From Peribacillus frigoritolerans (GTDB taxonomy: Bacteria > Bacillota > Bacilli > Bacillales > DSM-1321), in NCBI RefSeq assembly GCF_001636405.1, contig NZ_KV440950.1:5013977-5077976 (forward strand): DNA of 64,000 nt, written 5' to 3'. Shown in pieces: positions 1-9,308 of this stretch (position 1 is its first letter; the number at the start of each line of letters is the position of its first letter). Both the position numbers and the translations under genes were made by a program. The notes under the pieces are model-generated. The model did not search any database. It was not told where the DNA came from and saw only the letters and a list, made by a program, of their open reading frames with translations.

Positions 1-527
1 TTTATCTCTTTTATGATATTCAACACTTCTCTCCGGCCGATGGGATCTAATGCCGAAACCGGTTCATCCATGACAATCAATGCCGGTTTATGTAACAGCG
101 CCTGTGCAATACCAAGCCTTTGTTTCATTCCGCCTGAAAAAGTCCGCACCTTTGAATTCTCTTCCCCGCTCAACCCCACTTTCGACAATATCTCTGGGAT
201 GCCGTTTAATAATTCTTCCCTCTTGATACCCGAAAGCTGCCCCATGAAAGTAAGGGTTTCTTTGGCGGTCATCCATTGAAAGAAGTTAGGGTATTGTGGT
301 AAGTAGCCTATTTCCTTTTTCATTTTTGAAATTTTCTTACCATCAAGCAATACTTCTCCCGTACTTGGATCTATAATATCTGCAATCACTTTTATCAGTG
401 TCGATTTACCAGCCCCATTTGGCCCAATCAATCCAACACATTCCCCTGATTGCAATTCCATTGAAAAATTATTGACCGCTGTTTTTTCTTTGAATTTTTT
501 TGTAACATTTTTAATTTCTAATTTCAT
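1..527 (-). CDS. yxlF: ABC transporter ATP-binding protein, YxlF-like (3' end outside window)
   Basis: This is the nucleotide-binding subunit of an ABC-2-type exporter, acting on the cytoplasmic face of the membrane. Translating from the ATG at 525-527 gives MKLEIKNVTKKF, then Walker A GPNGAGKST, the Q-loop region, signature FSGGMKQR and Walker B ALIVMDEP followed by the D-loop SALDP. The C-terminal part lies beyond base 1. Its start overlaps the stop of the preceding PLDc_N gene by 4 bp, so the two are probably translationally coupled. In B. subtilis, yxlE (PLDc_N) and yxlF (ATPase) are likewise adjacent, followed by the permease yxlG. By analogy a permease should follow just outside the window. 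The exported substrate is unknown. Confidence 0.85.
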   Translation of the reverse strand, partial: MKLEIKNVTKKFKEKTAVNNFSMELQSGECVGLIGPNGAGKSTLIKVIADIIDPSTGEVLLDGKKISKMKKEIGYLPQYPNFFQWMTAKETLTFMGQLSGIKREELLNGIPEILSKVGLSGEENSKVRTFSGGMKQRLGIAQALLHKPALIVMDEPVSALDPIGRREVLNIIKEI

Positions 528-763
528 ATTCTTTCACTGTCCTTTCTACCGATAACGAAGTACAGAATTGGACCGATAGTATTTGCAAAAATAATGATGA
601 GTGTCCACAATAAAACATTTTTCCTCGTCTTTCGATTTCTGTATAAATCAATTAATGCTATAAGCACTAAAATCATTCCAATTGCAATTACCGGTAAAAT
701 GATCGGCAGAATAGACATGAAATCAATATCTTTCAATTCGTTCCATCCATAATGCAATTCCAT
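524..763 (-). CDS. yxlE: PLDc_N-domain small membrane protein, YxlE-like
   Basis: This 79-residue protein has two hydrophobic helices (about residues 14-38 and 47-69). The second ends in the pattern GPILYFVIGRKD, typical of the short PLDc_N (phospholipase D N-terminal membrane) family. An in-frame GTG at 772 would extend it, but GTG abuts the AAAGGAG ribosome binding site. The ATG at 763 has correct spacing of about 8 nt and is chosen. It overlaps the next ABC ATPase gene by 4 bp. The B. subtilis homologue YxlE is encoded in the sigY operon and is reported as a negative regulator of SigY. No sigma factor gene is visible here, so that role cannot be assumed. Confidence 0.8.
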   Translation of the reverse strand: MELHYGWNELKDIDFMSILPIILPVIAIGMILVLIALIDLYRNRKTRKNVLLWTLIIIFANTIGPILYFVIGRKDSERI

Positions 764-793
764 ATATACCACTCCTTTGGTAACGAAATATTA

Positions 794-815
794 TTATCAT
801 TATCGATAATGATAA
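794..815. promoter_or_regulatory. Perfect 22-bp palindrome (putative operator) before yxlE-like gene
   Basis: The sequence is built of hexamers ATTATC ATTATC GATAAT GATAA(C) and is a perfect 22-bp palindrome. It lies 31-52 bp upstream of the yxlE-like start codon, where the -10 region and transcript start would be expected, so it fits a repressor site. The hexamer is the one found in Fur boxes, but its orientation is reversed relative to the classical Fur arrangement. The nearby ArsR-type regulator is the likeliest ligand (inference). Confidence 0.6.
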
Positions 816-883
816 CATCTAATTTGGAATTTTGCACCTATTTTTTTCTTAATAAAATATTGTTTTAGTTTTTATTGTTATTT

Positions 884-905
884 ATAATGATAATATTATC
901 ATTAT
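884..905. promoter_or_regulatory. Second perfect 22-bp palindrome, same hexamer in opposite arrangement
   Basis: This site reads (A)TAAT GATAAT ATTATC ATTAT and is a perfect 22-bp palindrome centred about 90 bp from the first one. It contains TGATAAT directly abutting ATTATCA, close to a Fur 7-1-7 box but lacking the central spacer base. It sits in the divergent intergenic region between the yxlE-like gene and the ArsR-type regulator gene. Confidence 0.55.
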
Positions 906-1168
906 GAATAATAATAAAAATATAGCGATATTTATTAATTTTCATGAAATGTAGACATTTTTTTAAAAAATTAAAATAATTAAAAAATAATTATTATTTA
1001 CTTAGAAAAAATATTTAGGTACTATTATTTTTCGAACCGTGTCATTTTTATGTAAATGACAATGATTCAAACATTACAATATATGAAGAATTAAACGTAT
1101 TATTCATGGCCAACAGGAAAGTTCACTAAAAATTATCCAGTTATAATTTCCAATGTGAGGAGAATAAG

Positions 1169-1714
1169 ATGATTAATAAAGCTGAAATTTTAATGCACCC
1201 AGTAAGAATAAAGATTACCCAAGCTTTAATGAGAAATAGGGAAAATGGTTTAACACCATTAGAAATGTTAAAAATCATTAAAGATGTACCCCAGGCAACA
1301 TTATATAGACATATACAGGTCCTTTTGGATTCAGGGGTCATTCGCATAGTAAAAGAGAAAAAAGTGAGATCCGTTTCCGAAAAATACTACGTTTTAAATG
1401 AAGAAGAAGCACGACTTAGCGGGGAAGAATGGAAAAAATCCTCTAATGAAAAAAAGGTGAACTATTTTTCTTATTATCAATTATCCCTTATGACCCAATA
1501 TCAAAACTATCTTACTAAATTGGAAGAAAGAGACTGCGCAGAAGATGGTTCAACCTTTTCCCTTTTAGAACTAAAGCTTGATGATGAAAGCTTCCTTAAC
1601 TTCCAAAATGAATTGAACGATCTAATGTTAAAATACTACAAAGCAACGAATCAAAGTGCCAAACAAGACTCTCCTATTCGAACAATCGGCGTTACAATTA
1701 TTCCAGAATCATAA
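1169..1714 (+). CDS. ArsR-type winged-helix transcriptional regulator
   Basis: This 181-residue cytoplasmic DNA-binding protein opens with the ArsR-like pattern AEILMHPVRIKITQAL. A recognition helix region follows (VPQATLYRHIQVLLDSGVI, about residues 38-56) and then a basic wing (KEKKVRS). The C-terminal half, about residues 90-181, is helical and acidic and probably serves dimerisation or sensing. No metal-binding cysteine pair is present. The ATG follows GTGAGGAG with good spacing. The gene is divergent from the yxlE-yxlF-like genes, and the palindromes between them are its likely operators, making it a candidate local repressor of that transporter. The ligand is unknown. Confidence 0.8.
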   Translation: MINKAEILMHPVRIKITQALMRNRENGLTPLEMLKIIKDVPQATLYRHIQVLLDSGVIRIVKEKKVRSVSEKYYVLNEEEARLSGEEWKKSSNEKKVNYFSYYQLSLMTQYQNYLTKLEERDCAEDGSTFSLLELKLDDESFLNFQNELNDLMLKYYKATNQSAKQDSPIRTIGVTIIPES

Positions 1715-1724
1715 AAAATGAAAA

Positions 1725-1834
1725 GGCTGTTCCAAAACCTTGGACTCAAAATCGAATATTATAGAAAAACACGTTAAGAAACATATCTATATATTCACCA
1801 ACCAGTCAGGTTGCAGTCCGTGTTTTGAAACAGC
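1725..1834. repeat. Short element with 14-bp imperfect terminal inverted repeats
   Basis: GGCTGTTCCAAAAC at 1725-1738 and GTTTTGAAACAGCC at 1821-1834 are inverted repeats with one mismatch, enclosing about 80 bp without coding capacity. It could be a long-stem terminator for the regulator gene or the relic of a small insertion element. No transposase sequence is seen. Confidence 0.4.
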
Positions 1835-1899
1835 CCAATAAATTCCATAATGGGCTTACCACCCGTTATGGGACATGACTAAAAGTGATGCACCCGCAA

Positions 1900-2459
1900 T
1901 CAGCAGCTCCCCAATGTTTCCTTTATACTGCTGTATACTTCGTCCCACAGGTGTTTTTCTTCAGCAAAAGCCGCAGTTATCTTTTTAATAACTGCTTTTT
2001 GCTCTGCCTCGAAACGTTCATCATCCTTGGCAGGCAGGTCAGACCTTAACTCCATTACGAACTCTTGTACCTTTGGTGCACGAGGTCCCCAAACAGCTTT
2101 TTCTTCACCACCTTATCAATGAATATAAAAATGGGAATCGAACGCGCTGTTCCATTCGTTAAATATTGATCCATCAGTTCAAGATTTTGATCTCGTAAAA
2201 TCATGCGAGTTTCGATATTTGCCGCTTCAGATATATTCAGCAGTATAGGAATATTCATCATCGCGTCTCCGCACCAGTCTTCAGTAATGACAATAACTCG
2301 AAGTTCCTTCCTCTTTAATGCATCAAAAAAATCTTGGTCCTCTGCAGAAGTGGAAAAACCTTGCTGGATCGATTGTAAGTTTTCTTTATGAACTTTCATC
2401 GAAGATACAAATTCTTGAGCGGGAATCCCCTTTTCAAACCATTCATTCAGTGTCGTCAT
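1900..2459 (-). pseudogene. Thioredoxin-family protein, frameshifted
   Basis: The N-terminal 118 residues or so form a thioredoxin-like fold of the Thioredoxin_9 type, with a WCGDA active-site loop (VITEDWCGDAMMNIPIL) in place of the classical WCGPC. In the starting frame the protein ends after KVVKKKLFGDLVHQRYKSS. The next frame continues naturally as GGEEKAVWGPRAPKVQEFV and onward through an acidic helix to KETLGSC and a stop at 1900-1902. One base appears to be missing near 2112-2115, after the GATAA that precedes GGTGGT. The intact gene would encode about 186 residues. It may be a real inactivation or a sequencing error. Confidence 0.75.
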
Positions 2460-2669
2460 CGTATTTCTCCTAACTATTCTTTAAATTAAAAGTACCATAA
2501 ACCACTTATTATTTCATTGTTTCCACATCGAAAAATAAAATGACAAATTGGTAAATTAAATCCATGTTTTCTTTCCCGTGTAAAGGGGAAACTATACATA
2601 CATTCAATAGCTTACTAACTATTTTATATTGATAAAAACATTGTTTTCTAGTTTAGGAGATGAAATTTT

Positions 2670-3521
2670 GTGGAAGGCTTTCTCTTTGCGCTACTCCCTG
2701 CATTGACATGGGGCAGCTTAGTGCTTGTTTCCGAAAAACTCGGAGGCAACTCTTATAATCAAACACTTGGCATTACAATCGGTTCATTACTGTTCGCCAT
2801 CATGATGTCTTTCATCAATCCACCGGAATGGAGCAGTCTAGTGTGGATTGTCGGCATCATTTCCGGGATAGGCTGGGCATTCGGGCAGTTATTTCAATTC
2901 AATAGCGTCAAGGAAATCGGGGTATCGAAAACCGTTCCAATCTCAACAGGACTGCAAATTCTAGGAAATACATTTTTTGCAGTCATCATTTTCAGGGAAT
3001 GGAATGACAAGATGACAATCATCATTGGCATTGTTGCAATCATCTGTTTGATTACAGGTGTCTTGCTGACAAGCTATGGCGATGGTGATAACAAAAAAGA
3101 AGGAAGCATGAAAAAAGGGGTTTTTTACCTTGCCATTTCTACGGTGGGTTATGTTACATATGTCATCGTCGTCAGATGGAATGAGGTTGACGGATGGTCG
3201 GCGATCCTGCCGCAAGCAATTGGCATGTTCCTGGCTGCCTTGCTCCTTTCCATCAAACATAAACCGTTTAATAAGTATGCCGGACGGAATATCCTTACCG
3301 GAATGATGTGGGCTGTCGGTAATATCGGTCTCCTGCTCGCTAATCCGAAAGTGGGCGTGGCCATCGCATTCTCATTTTCCCAAATGGGAATCGTCATTTC
3401 CACTTTAGGCGGCATCTTTCTTTTAGGAGAGAAAAAATCCAAAAAGCAAATGGCCTTTGTCATCATCGGGTGTGTACTCGTAATTGCTGGCGGAATCATG
3501 ATTGGCTTTACAAAAGAATAG
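2670..3521 (+). CDS. glcU: Glucose uptake protein GlcU
   Basis: This 283-residue, very hydrophobic protein of the glucose/ribose porter (GRP, DMT superfamily) type has about ten transmembrane helices and begins with the typical PALTWGSLVLVSEKLGG. It probably imports unphosphorylated glucose across the cytoplasmic membrane. Its GTG start at 2670 follows AGGAGA at about 9 nt. The glucose dehydrogenase gene follows after 18 bp, the same pairing as glcU-gdh in B. subtilis, where the pair is forespore-expressed under sigma G. A sigma G promoter was not convincingly identified here. Confidence 0.9.
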   Translation: MEGFLFALLPALTWGSLVLVSEKLGGNSYNQTLGITIGSLLFAIMMSFINPPEWSSLVWIVGIISGIGWAFGQLFQFNSVKEIGVSKTVPISTGLQILGNTFFAVIIFREWNDKMTIIIGIVAIICLITGVLLTSYGDGDNKKEGSMKKGVFYLAISTVGYVTYVIVVRWNEVDGWSAILPQAIGMFLAALLLSIKHKPFNKYAGRNILTGMMWAVGNIGLLLANPKVGVAIAFSFSQMGIVISTLGGIFLLGEKKSKKQMAFVIIGCVLVIAGGIMIGFTKE

Positions 3522-3536
3522 TCAAAGGAGAGCTGA

Positions 3537-4325
<789 letters not shown>

Positions 4326-4375
4326 ACTTAACTTGTTAGTTTTAGTAGCGGTTGATATTTAGGAGAATAGAATTT

Positions 4376-4404
4376 GAGGGACTAGGATTTCTCCTATGTC
4401 CCTC
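4376..4404 (+). terminator. Weak hairpin after gdh
   Basis: GAGGGAC and GTCCCTC arms with a mostly paired inner part lie 50 bp after the gdh stop. There is no long T run, so termination activity is uncertain. Confidence 0.35.
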
Positions 4405-4442
4405 TAATTGAAAATCCGAGATATCCCTTATTCCAAATAATT

Positions 4443-5780
4443 TCATATTTCTTCATTAGCAAAGCGATTTTTTGGATTCTTTAATCCAAGGTGATCACGG
4501 AGAGTGTCTCCTTCATAGTCCAAACGGAACAAACCCCTCTCCTGTAAAATTGGAACAACCTTCTCGACGAAATCCTCTAAGTCGCCTGGTAACAATGGAA
4601 ATTGAAGCATAAAGCCATCTGCAGCTTTTTCAGTAAACCATACCCCCATTTCATCAGCTACTTGAGTTGGTGTACCGACAAATCTATCTCGTCTGGCAGG
4701 ACTGAAAAATCTCGCATATAATTCACCCACTTTTATGTCTTCTTCACCAATAATTTCCTTCATTTCATTAAAGTTACTTTGTATGCTATTTACTAATGGA
4801 AATTCAACATCCTTCGCTGGTGTATCTAAAGAATATTTTGAAAAATCCACGTTGCCCATATAACCAGAAACGAATTTCAAACTCTCATAAGGGTCGACGA
4901 GACTTTGGAGTTTATTGTATTTTTGAATAGCTATTTCCTCGGTTTCTCCAATAATAGGGGAAATGCCGTGAAGGATGTGGAGCTCTTCCACGCTTCTTCC
5001 AAAATCCAATAAAGACGTTTTTAATTCTTGATAATATCGTTTGGATTCTTTAATGTTATCCCAATGTGTGAAAACGACTTCGGCTGTTCGAGCGGCTAAT
5101 CGCTGCCCTGGTATAGACGCACCCGCTTGAATGATAACCGGCTGCCCCTGCGCCGAACGTGCGATATTCAACGGACCTTTTACCGAAAAATAGTTGCCTT
5201 TATACCGAAGCTCATGCACTTTATCAGGATCAAAAAATTGTCCCGTTTCTTTGTTATGCACAAACGCATCATCTTCCCACGAATCCCATAATCCTTGGAC
5301 AACGTCGATGAACTCCTCCGCTCGTTCATAACGATGATCGTGTGCCAAATGTTTATCACGACTGAAATTCAAGGCCGTCTCTCCGGTCGCATCAGCTGTA
5401 GTAACAACATTCCATCCCACCCGTCCGCCGCTTATATGATCAACAGAAGCAAATTGGCGAGCGAGTACATATGGTTCACTATACGTTGTCGAAGCTGTCG
5501 CCCCAATGCCGATTTTTTCTGTCGCTGCAGCTAATGCTGTAATTAGTACAATCGGATCAAATCGATTAAGTATTTGAGGATGCGATTCATGATTAATGGC
5601 CAAACTATCTGCCACAAAGGCAAGGTCAAATTTCCCTTTTTCTGCAATTTTCGAGAGTCTTTGCAAAGCTTTCACATCAATACTTGCATTGGGATTTGAT
5701 GCCGGATGCCGCCACGACGCAACATGCATACCTGTTCCAATAAGATAAGCAGCTAACTTCATCTGTCTGTCTTGAGCCAT
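4443..5780 (-). CDS. LLM-class flavin-dependent monooxygenase, NtaA/SnaA/DszA family (CmoJ/YxeK paralogue)
   Basis: This 445-residue protein is of the nitrilotriacetate monooxygenase subgroup. Family traits are the start KLAAYLIGTGMHVASWRHP, the flavin/active-site stretch TTYSEPYVLARQFASVDHIS, GGRVGWNVVTT and the C-terminal GTPTQVADEM. It uses FMNH2 and O2 to oxidise an organic sulfur or nitrogen compound in the cytoplasm, with FMNH2 supplied by a separate reductase. It is the last gene of a minus-strand cluster beginning with an MsnO8-type LLM gene and including MetQ/MetN/MetI genes, 17 bp after the metQ stop. It is a clear paralogue of the protein at 16488-17822. Its likely substrate is a methionine- or cysteine-derived thioether, but this is inferred. 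Confidence 0.85.
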   Translation of the reverse strand: MAQDRQMKLAAYLIGTGMHVASWRHPASNPNASIDVKALQRLSKIAEKGKFDLAFVADSLAINHESHPQILNRFDPIVLITALAAATEKIGIGATASTTYSEPYVLARQFASVDHISGGRVGWNVVTTADATGETALNFSRDKHLAHDHRYERAEEFIDVVQGLWDSWEDDAFVHNKETGQFFDPDKVHELRYKGNYFSVKGPLNIARSAQGQPVIIQAGASIPGQRLAARTAEVVFTHWDNIKESKRYYQELKTSLLDFGRSVEELHILHGISPIIGETEEIAIQKYNKLQSLVDPYESLKFVSGYMGNVDFSKYSLDTPAKDVEFPLVNSIQSNFNEMKEIIGEEDIKVGELYARFFSPARRDRFVGTPTQVADEMGVWFTEKAADGFMLQFPLLPGDLEDFVEKVVPILQERGLFRLDYEGDTLRDHLGLKNPKNRFANEEI

Positions 5781-5797
5781 TTCTAATCTCTCCTTCC

Positions 5798-6649
5798 TTA
5801 TTTATTAGAATAAATCTCCTTATAACTGCTCAATTCTTTCAAGGTAATGAATGTTGGAATATAGTTTCCATTGTAAGCCTCTTCAATAAATTTAGCCGTT
5901 TTCTCTGATTGATAGAGATCAACTAATTTTCGGTAAATTTCATTGTCTTGATCTTCACTCCTAGCCGCTATGATATTAATATACGGCTTTGCAGTACTGC
6001 TTTCATAAATAAGAGCATCTTTTAAATTTAGTCCCGCTTCTACCGCAACTCCATTATTAATCACCGAACCAGCTGTATCTTCCATCACACGCGGGGCACT
6101 GGCACCATCGACAGGAACAATTTTGATTTTCTTCGGATTTTCCTTTATTTTGTCCTGTCCGCCATTCCCGTCAAAGTCATCCACAACCTCTAAGAGTTTT
6201 GCTTCTTGTAATAGCAATAAAGCCCTTCCCCAGTTAGCTTGGTCATTGGGCACAGCAATTTGTGCACCATTTGGGATCTCTTCCACCGATTTATATTTGC
6301 TTGAATACAAACCGAGAGGAGCAATAATTGTAGTCCCAATTGGAACGATGTCTGTATTATTGTTTGCATTAAATGAATCTAAATAGGCAACATGTTGAAA
6401 GGCGTTGATATCAATATCCCCTTCTGCCAGCGCTTCGTTCGGATCATATGCCGAAGAGAAATTAACAAGTTCAATTTCCACCCCTTCTTTTTCAGCCTGT
6501 TCCTTTAAAAATTCCCATGTTCGAAGTTCAGAATTTCTAATCCCTACCTTCACTTTCTGTTTCCCTCCTGCATTCGTTGAATCACTTGAGCAACCTGCCA
6601 ATAACACCCCCAAGATAAGCAGTATAGGTAAAATGCATTTTTTCATCAT
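5798..6649 (-). CDS. metQ: MetQ/NlpA-family substrate-binding lipoprotein (first copy)
   Basis: This 283-residue extracytoplasmic lipoprotein has a lipobox LLAGC with lipidated Cys20. The NlpA/MetQ core is recognisable in EGVEIELVNFSSAYDPNEAL, INAFQHVAYLDSF and the conserved VPNDQANWGRALLLLQEAKLL. It should bind methionine or a related sulfur compound and deliver it to the MetI/MetN complex encoded just upstream (32 bp gap). A second MetQ-like protein at 8397-9230 belongs to the same cluster, so one transporter may be fed by two binding proteins. No S-box riboswitch was found anywhere in this cluster, unlike metNPQ of B. subtilis. Confidence 0.87.
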   Translation of the reverse strand: MMKKCILPILLILGVLLAGCSSDSTNAGGKQKVKVGIRNSELRTWEFLKEQAEKEGVEIELVNFSSAYDPNEALAEGDIDINAFQHVAYLDSFNANNNTDIVPIGTTIIAPLGLYSSKYKSVEEIPNGAQIAVPNDQANWGRALLLLQEAKLLEVVDDFDGNGGQDKIKENPKKIKIVPVDGASAPRVMEDTAGSVINNGVAVEAGLNLKDALIYESSTAKPYINIIAARSEDQDNEIYRKLVDLYQSEKTAKFIEEAYNGNYIPTFITLKELSSYKEIYSNK

Positions 6650-6681
6650 TCATTCCACTCTCCCTTTTGTACACTACCGCA

Positions 6682-7332
6682 CTACACTCTTCTAATTTTC
6701 CGTTCGAATATATTTCCTAAACTTTGTACTCCCTGAACAACAATTACTAGAATTAAAACGGTGACGAATATCGTAATAGTGCTAAAGCGTTGATAGCCAT
6801 AAGTTATCGCTACATCTCCAAGTCCACCGCCACCTATAGCTCCTGCCATGGCTGTAGCGCCCACTAAACCAATTGTTGCAGTTGTTATACTTAGAATTAA
6901 TGACGCAAAAGCCTCAGGCATTAAAAACCTGAAAATAATTTGTATCGGCGTTGCTCCCATGGCTTTCGCGGCTTCAATAATGCCTTCATCCACTTCCAAT
7001 AGCGAATTCTCCACAAGTCTTGAGATATATGGGCCAATATGAAGCACGAGTGGCACAATTGCTGCTGTTGTACCAATCGACGTTCCAACCATTAGTCTTG
7101 TAAATGGAATAATCGCCACAAGCAAGATAATAAACGGAATCGATCGGAAGATATTCACAATCGGATTCACGATAGAAAAAATAAATCTATTTTCATAAAT
7201 ATGACCTTTTCTTGTTACAACCAATAAAATGCCTAAGAATATTCCAATGATGCTTCCAAAAAAAAGTGAAATACTAACCATGTACAGCGTTTCCCACAAG
7301 GCGTTTAAAATGAGCTCTTTGCTTACTTCCAT
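6682..7332 (-). CDS. metI: Methionine-type ABC transporter permease MetI
   Basis: This 216-residue integral membrane protein has five predicted helices and the BPD permease EAA-type loop EAAKAMGATPIQIIFRFLMPEA. MetI traits include FRSIPFIILL and the C-terminal AGAIGGGGLGDVAITYGYQRF. It forms the channel of a MetNIQ importer. The ATG at 7330-7332 has a strong GGAGG at 9 nt, and the reading frame overlaps the end of metN by 59 bp, unusually long for this gene pair. The lipoprotein metQ follows. Confidence 0.9.
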   Translation of the reverse strand: MEVSKELILNALWETLYMVSISLFFGSIIGIFLGILLVVTRKGHIYENRFIFSIVNPIVNIFRSIPFIILLVAIIPFTRLMVGTSIGTTAAIVPLVLHIGPYISRLVENSLLEVDEGIIEAAKAMGATPIQIIFRFLMPEAFASLILSITTATIGLVGATAMAGAIGGGGLGDVAITYGYQRFSTITIFVTVLILVIVVQGVQSLGNIFERKIRRV

Positions 7333-8353
7333 CCTTCGTAACCTCCTTCACTTTGACATTTTGATTCTTTATAAACTGTAATGCCCGATCAATTTCATCC
7401 TCATTTCCTATTATTTCAACAATTAAATTACCAAATGGGATGCCTTGTAACTCAGTAATATTGCCGAACAGAACGTTTATTTCCACATTAAACCTCTTCG
7501 CTGTTTTTGAAACGATAGGCTGCCCAGAGCTCAATCCCAAAAAATCAATTTTAAAAATTCGACTGAAATAGGCATCCTCATTGAGCAATCCATATACACT
7601 TGATGGCACTTCATCGCGAACAACCGATCGAATGAAGTTACGTGTTGTTTCTGTTCGTGGACGGGCAAAAATATCGATCACATTTCCTGATTCAATCACG
7701 CTCCCATCCTCCATCACTGCAACCCGATTACAAATTTCTTTAATCACTTCCATTTCGTGCGTGATAATTAGAATGGTAATTTTATATTCTTCATTAATCC
7801 GTTTCAACAGATTCAGGATTGCTTTTGTTGTTTGTGGATCCAATGCCGATGTTGCTTCATCGCATAATAAAATCGAAGGGTTTGTAGCCAAAGCACGGGC
7901 AATCCCGACACGCTGCTTTTGTCCACCTGAAAGTTGATTTGGATAGTTCATTGCTTTGTCTTCTAGACCAACAAAACGGAGAATCTCATTAACTCGTTCT
8001 TCAATCTCTTTTTTCTTTTTTTTACCTAACAATAATGGCATCGCCACATTATCAAAGACTGTTTTGGAATTAAGTAAATTAAAATGCTGAAAAATCATGC
8101 CAATATTTTTCTTAGCTTCACGCAAATCTTTTTCAGACATCTTGGCAAGATCTTTTCCTTCTACAATCACTTCACCTGAAGTAGGATATTCAAGTAGATT
8201 GACAGTTCGGATGAGTGTACTTTTTCCCGCTCCACTAAAACCGATAACCCCGAATATATCCCCTTTTTCAACGGTTATATTAATCTCCTTTAACGCTTCA
8301 ACTTTCTTCTCCCCGCCATCAAAAACTTTTGAAACCCGACGAAATTCTATCAA
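7274..8353 (-). CDS. metN: Methionine-type ABC transporter ATP-binding protein MetN
   Basis: This 359-residue ATPase drives the MetNIQ importer. Walker A GFSGAGKST, signature [15 protein letters not shown], Walker B ILLCDEATSALDP and the H-loop ITHEM are all intact. A C-terminal NIL (ACT-like) domain, about residues 265-340, is present; in MetN it mediates feedback inhibition by methionine. The TTG at 8351-8353 is preferred because it lies 8 nt from GAGGAGG, whereas the in-frame GTG at 8362 overlaps that site. The C-terminus runs about 15-20 residues past the usual end and creates the 59-bp overlap with metI. Confidence 0.88.
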   Translation of the reverse strand: MIEFRRVSKVFDGGEKKVEALKEINITVEKGDIFGVIGFSGAGKSTLIRTVNLLEYPTSGEVIVEGKDLAKMSEKDLREAKKNIGMIFQHFNLLNSKTVFDNVAMPLLLGKKKKKEIEERVNEILRFVGLEDKAMNYPNQLSGGQKQRVGIARALATNPSILLCDEATSALDPQTTKAILNLLKRINEEYKITILIITHEMEVIKEICNRVAVMEDGSVIESGNVIDIFARPRTETTRNFIRSVVRDEVPSSVYGLLNEDAYFSRIFKIDFLGLSSGQPIVSKTAKRFNVEINVLFGNITELQGIPFGNLIVEIIGNEDEIDRALQFIKNQNVKVKEVTKDGSKQRAHFKRLVGNAVHG

Positions 8354-8396
8354 ATTGGCCACCTCCTCTTATTAACTAGCTTGGTATAGACACCCC

Positions 8397-9230
8397 TTAA
8401 AAAGCGGGCACGACGGCTCCTTCATATTGATCAAAAATAAATTCTTTGACCTTTTCCGTCGTTAATGCATTCGCAAGCTTTTGGATCGCTTTATCGTCCT
8501 TATTGTCTGGACGAGCAACTAAAATGTTTACATATGGTGAGTCCTTCCCTTCAATTATCAGTGCATCATCGAGAGGTTTTAACCGTCCTTCCAGAGCATA
8601 GTTTGTGTTAATGGCCGATGCTTCCACATCATCTAGCGAGTGAACTAAAAGAGGGGAATCGACTGGAATGAATTCTATTTTTTTATCATTTTTTGTAATG
8701 TCCTCAATCGTATAATCCCCTGACTTGGAAGCATCCAACACAATGATATTATTTGCCGCAAAAAGCTGTAACGACCGCGAAAAGTTTACTGGATCTTTCG
8801 GTACGGCTACTTTCGCTCCGTCTGACAATTCACCTATAGACTTAATTTTTTTGGAATAGACACCAAATGGTTCAATATGTACACCCTTCACATTAACCAA
8901 ATTCAAACCACTATCTTTATTTACTTGCTCTAAGTAAGGGGTATGTTGGAAGAAGTTTGCATCCAATTCTTTGTCTGCTGTTTGTTGATTCGTTTGAATA
9001 CCATCCGTAGAAATCACTACATCCAGTTTCACGCCTTGTTTTTCTAAATCCGGTGCGATAAACTCTAAAATTTCTGCATGGGGTATTGAGGCTGCACCAA
9101 TTTTCAAAGTCACTTCCTCATCCTTGTCTCTTTTACTCTCCGATGATGTTTGCTCATTACTTCCACAAGCTCCTAATACCAGCAATACTACTGTTAAAAC
9201 CGTAACGGACAGCCATTTAATTTTCTTCAA
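8397..9230 (-). CDS. MetQ/NlpA-family substrate-binding lipoprotein (second copy)
   Basis: This 277-residue lipoprotein has a lipobox VLGAC with lipid-anchored Cys22, and a MetQ core (PHAEILEFIAPDLEKQG, DANFFQHTPYLEQ, VAVPKDPVNFSRSLQLF). The start is a TTG 9 nt after AAGGAG. It is well diverged from the MetQ at 5798-6649 and lies 43 bp before metN in the same operon. A second substrate specificity for one MetN-MetI pair is the simplest explanation. The first gene of the operon, an LLM monooxygenase, lies 78 bp upstream. Confidence 0.85.
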   Translation of the reverse strand: MKKIKWLSVTVLTVVLLVLGACGSNEQTSSESKRDKDEEVTLKIGAASIPHAEILEFIAPDLEKQGVKLDVVISTDGIQTNQQTADKELDANFFQHTPYLEQVNKDSGLNLVNVKGVHIEPFGVYSKKIKSIGELSDGAKVAVPKDPVNFSRSLQLFAANNIIVLDASKSGDYTIEDITKNDKKIEFIPVDSPLLVHSLDDVEASAINTNYALEGRLKPLDDALIIEGKDSPYVNILVARPDNKDDKAIQKLANALTTEKVKEFIFDQYEGAVVPAF

Positions 9231-9308
9231 TGTTTCTCGCTCCTTTTTTATCCTTTTATATTGGAAATAACAAATATTTATCGCTGCTTCATACCCTCTG
9301 GATCTTTT

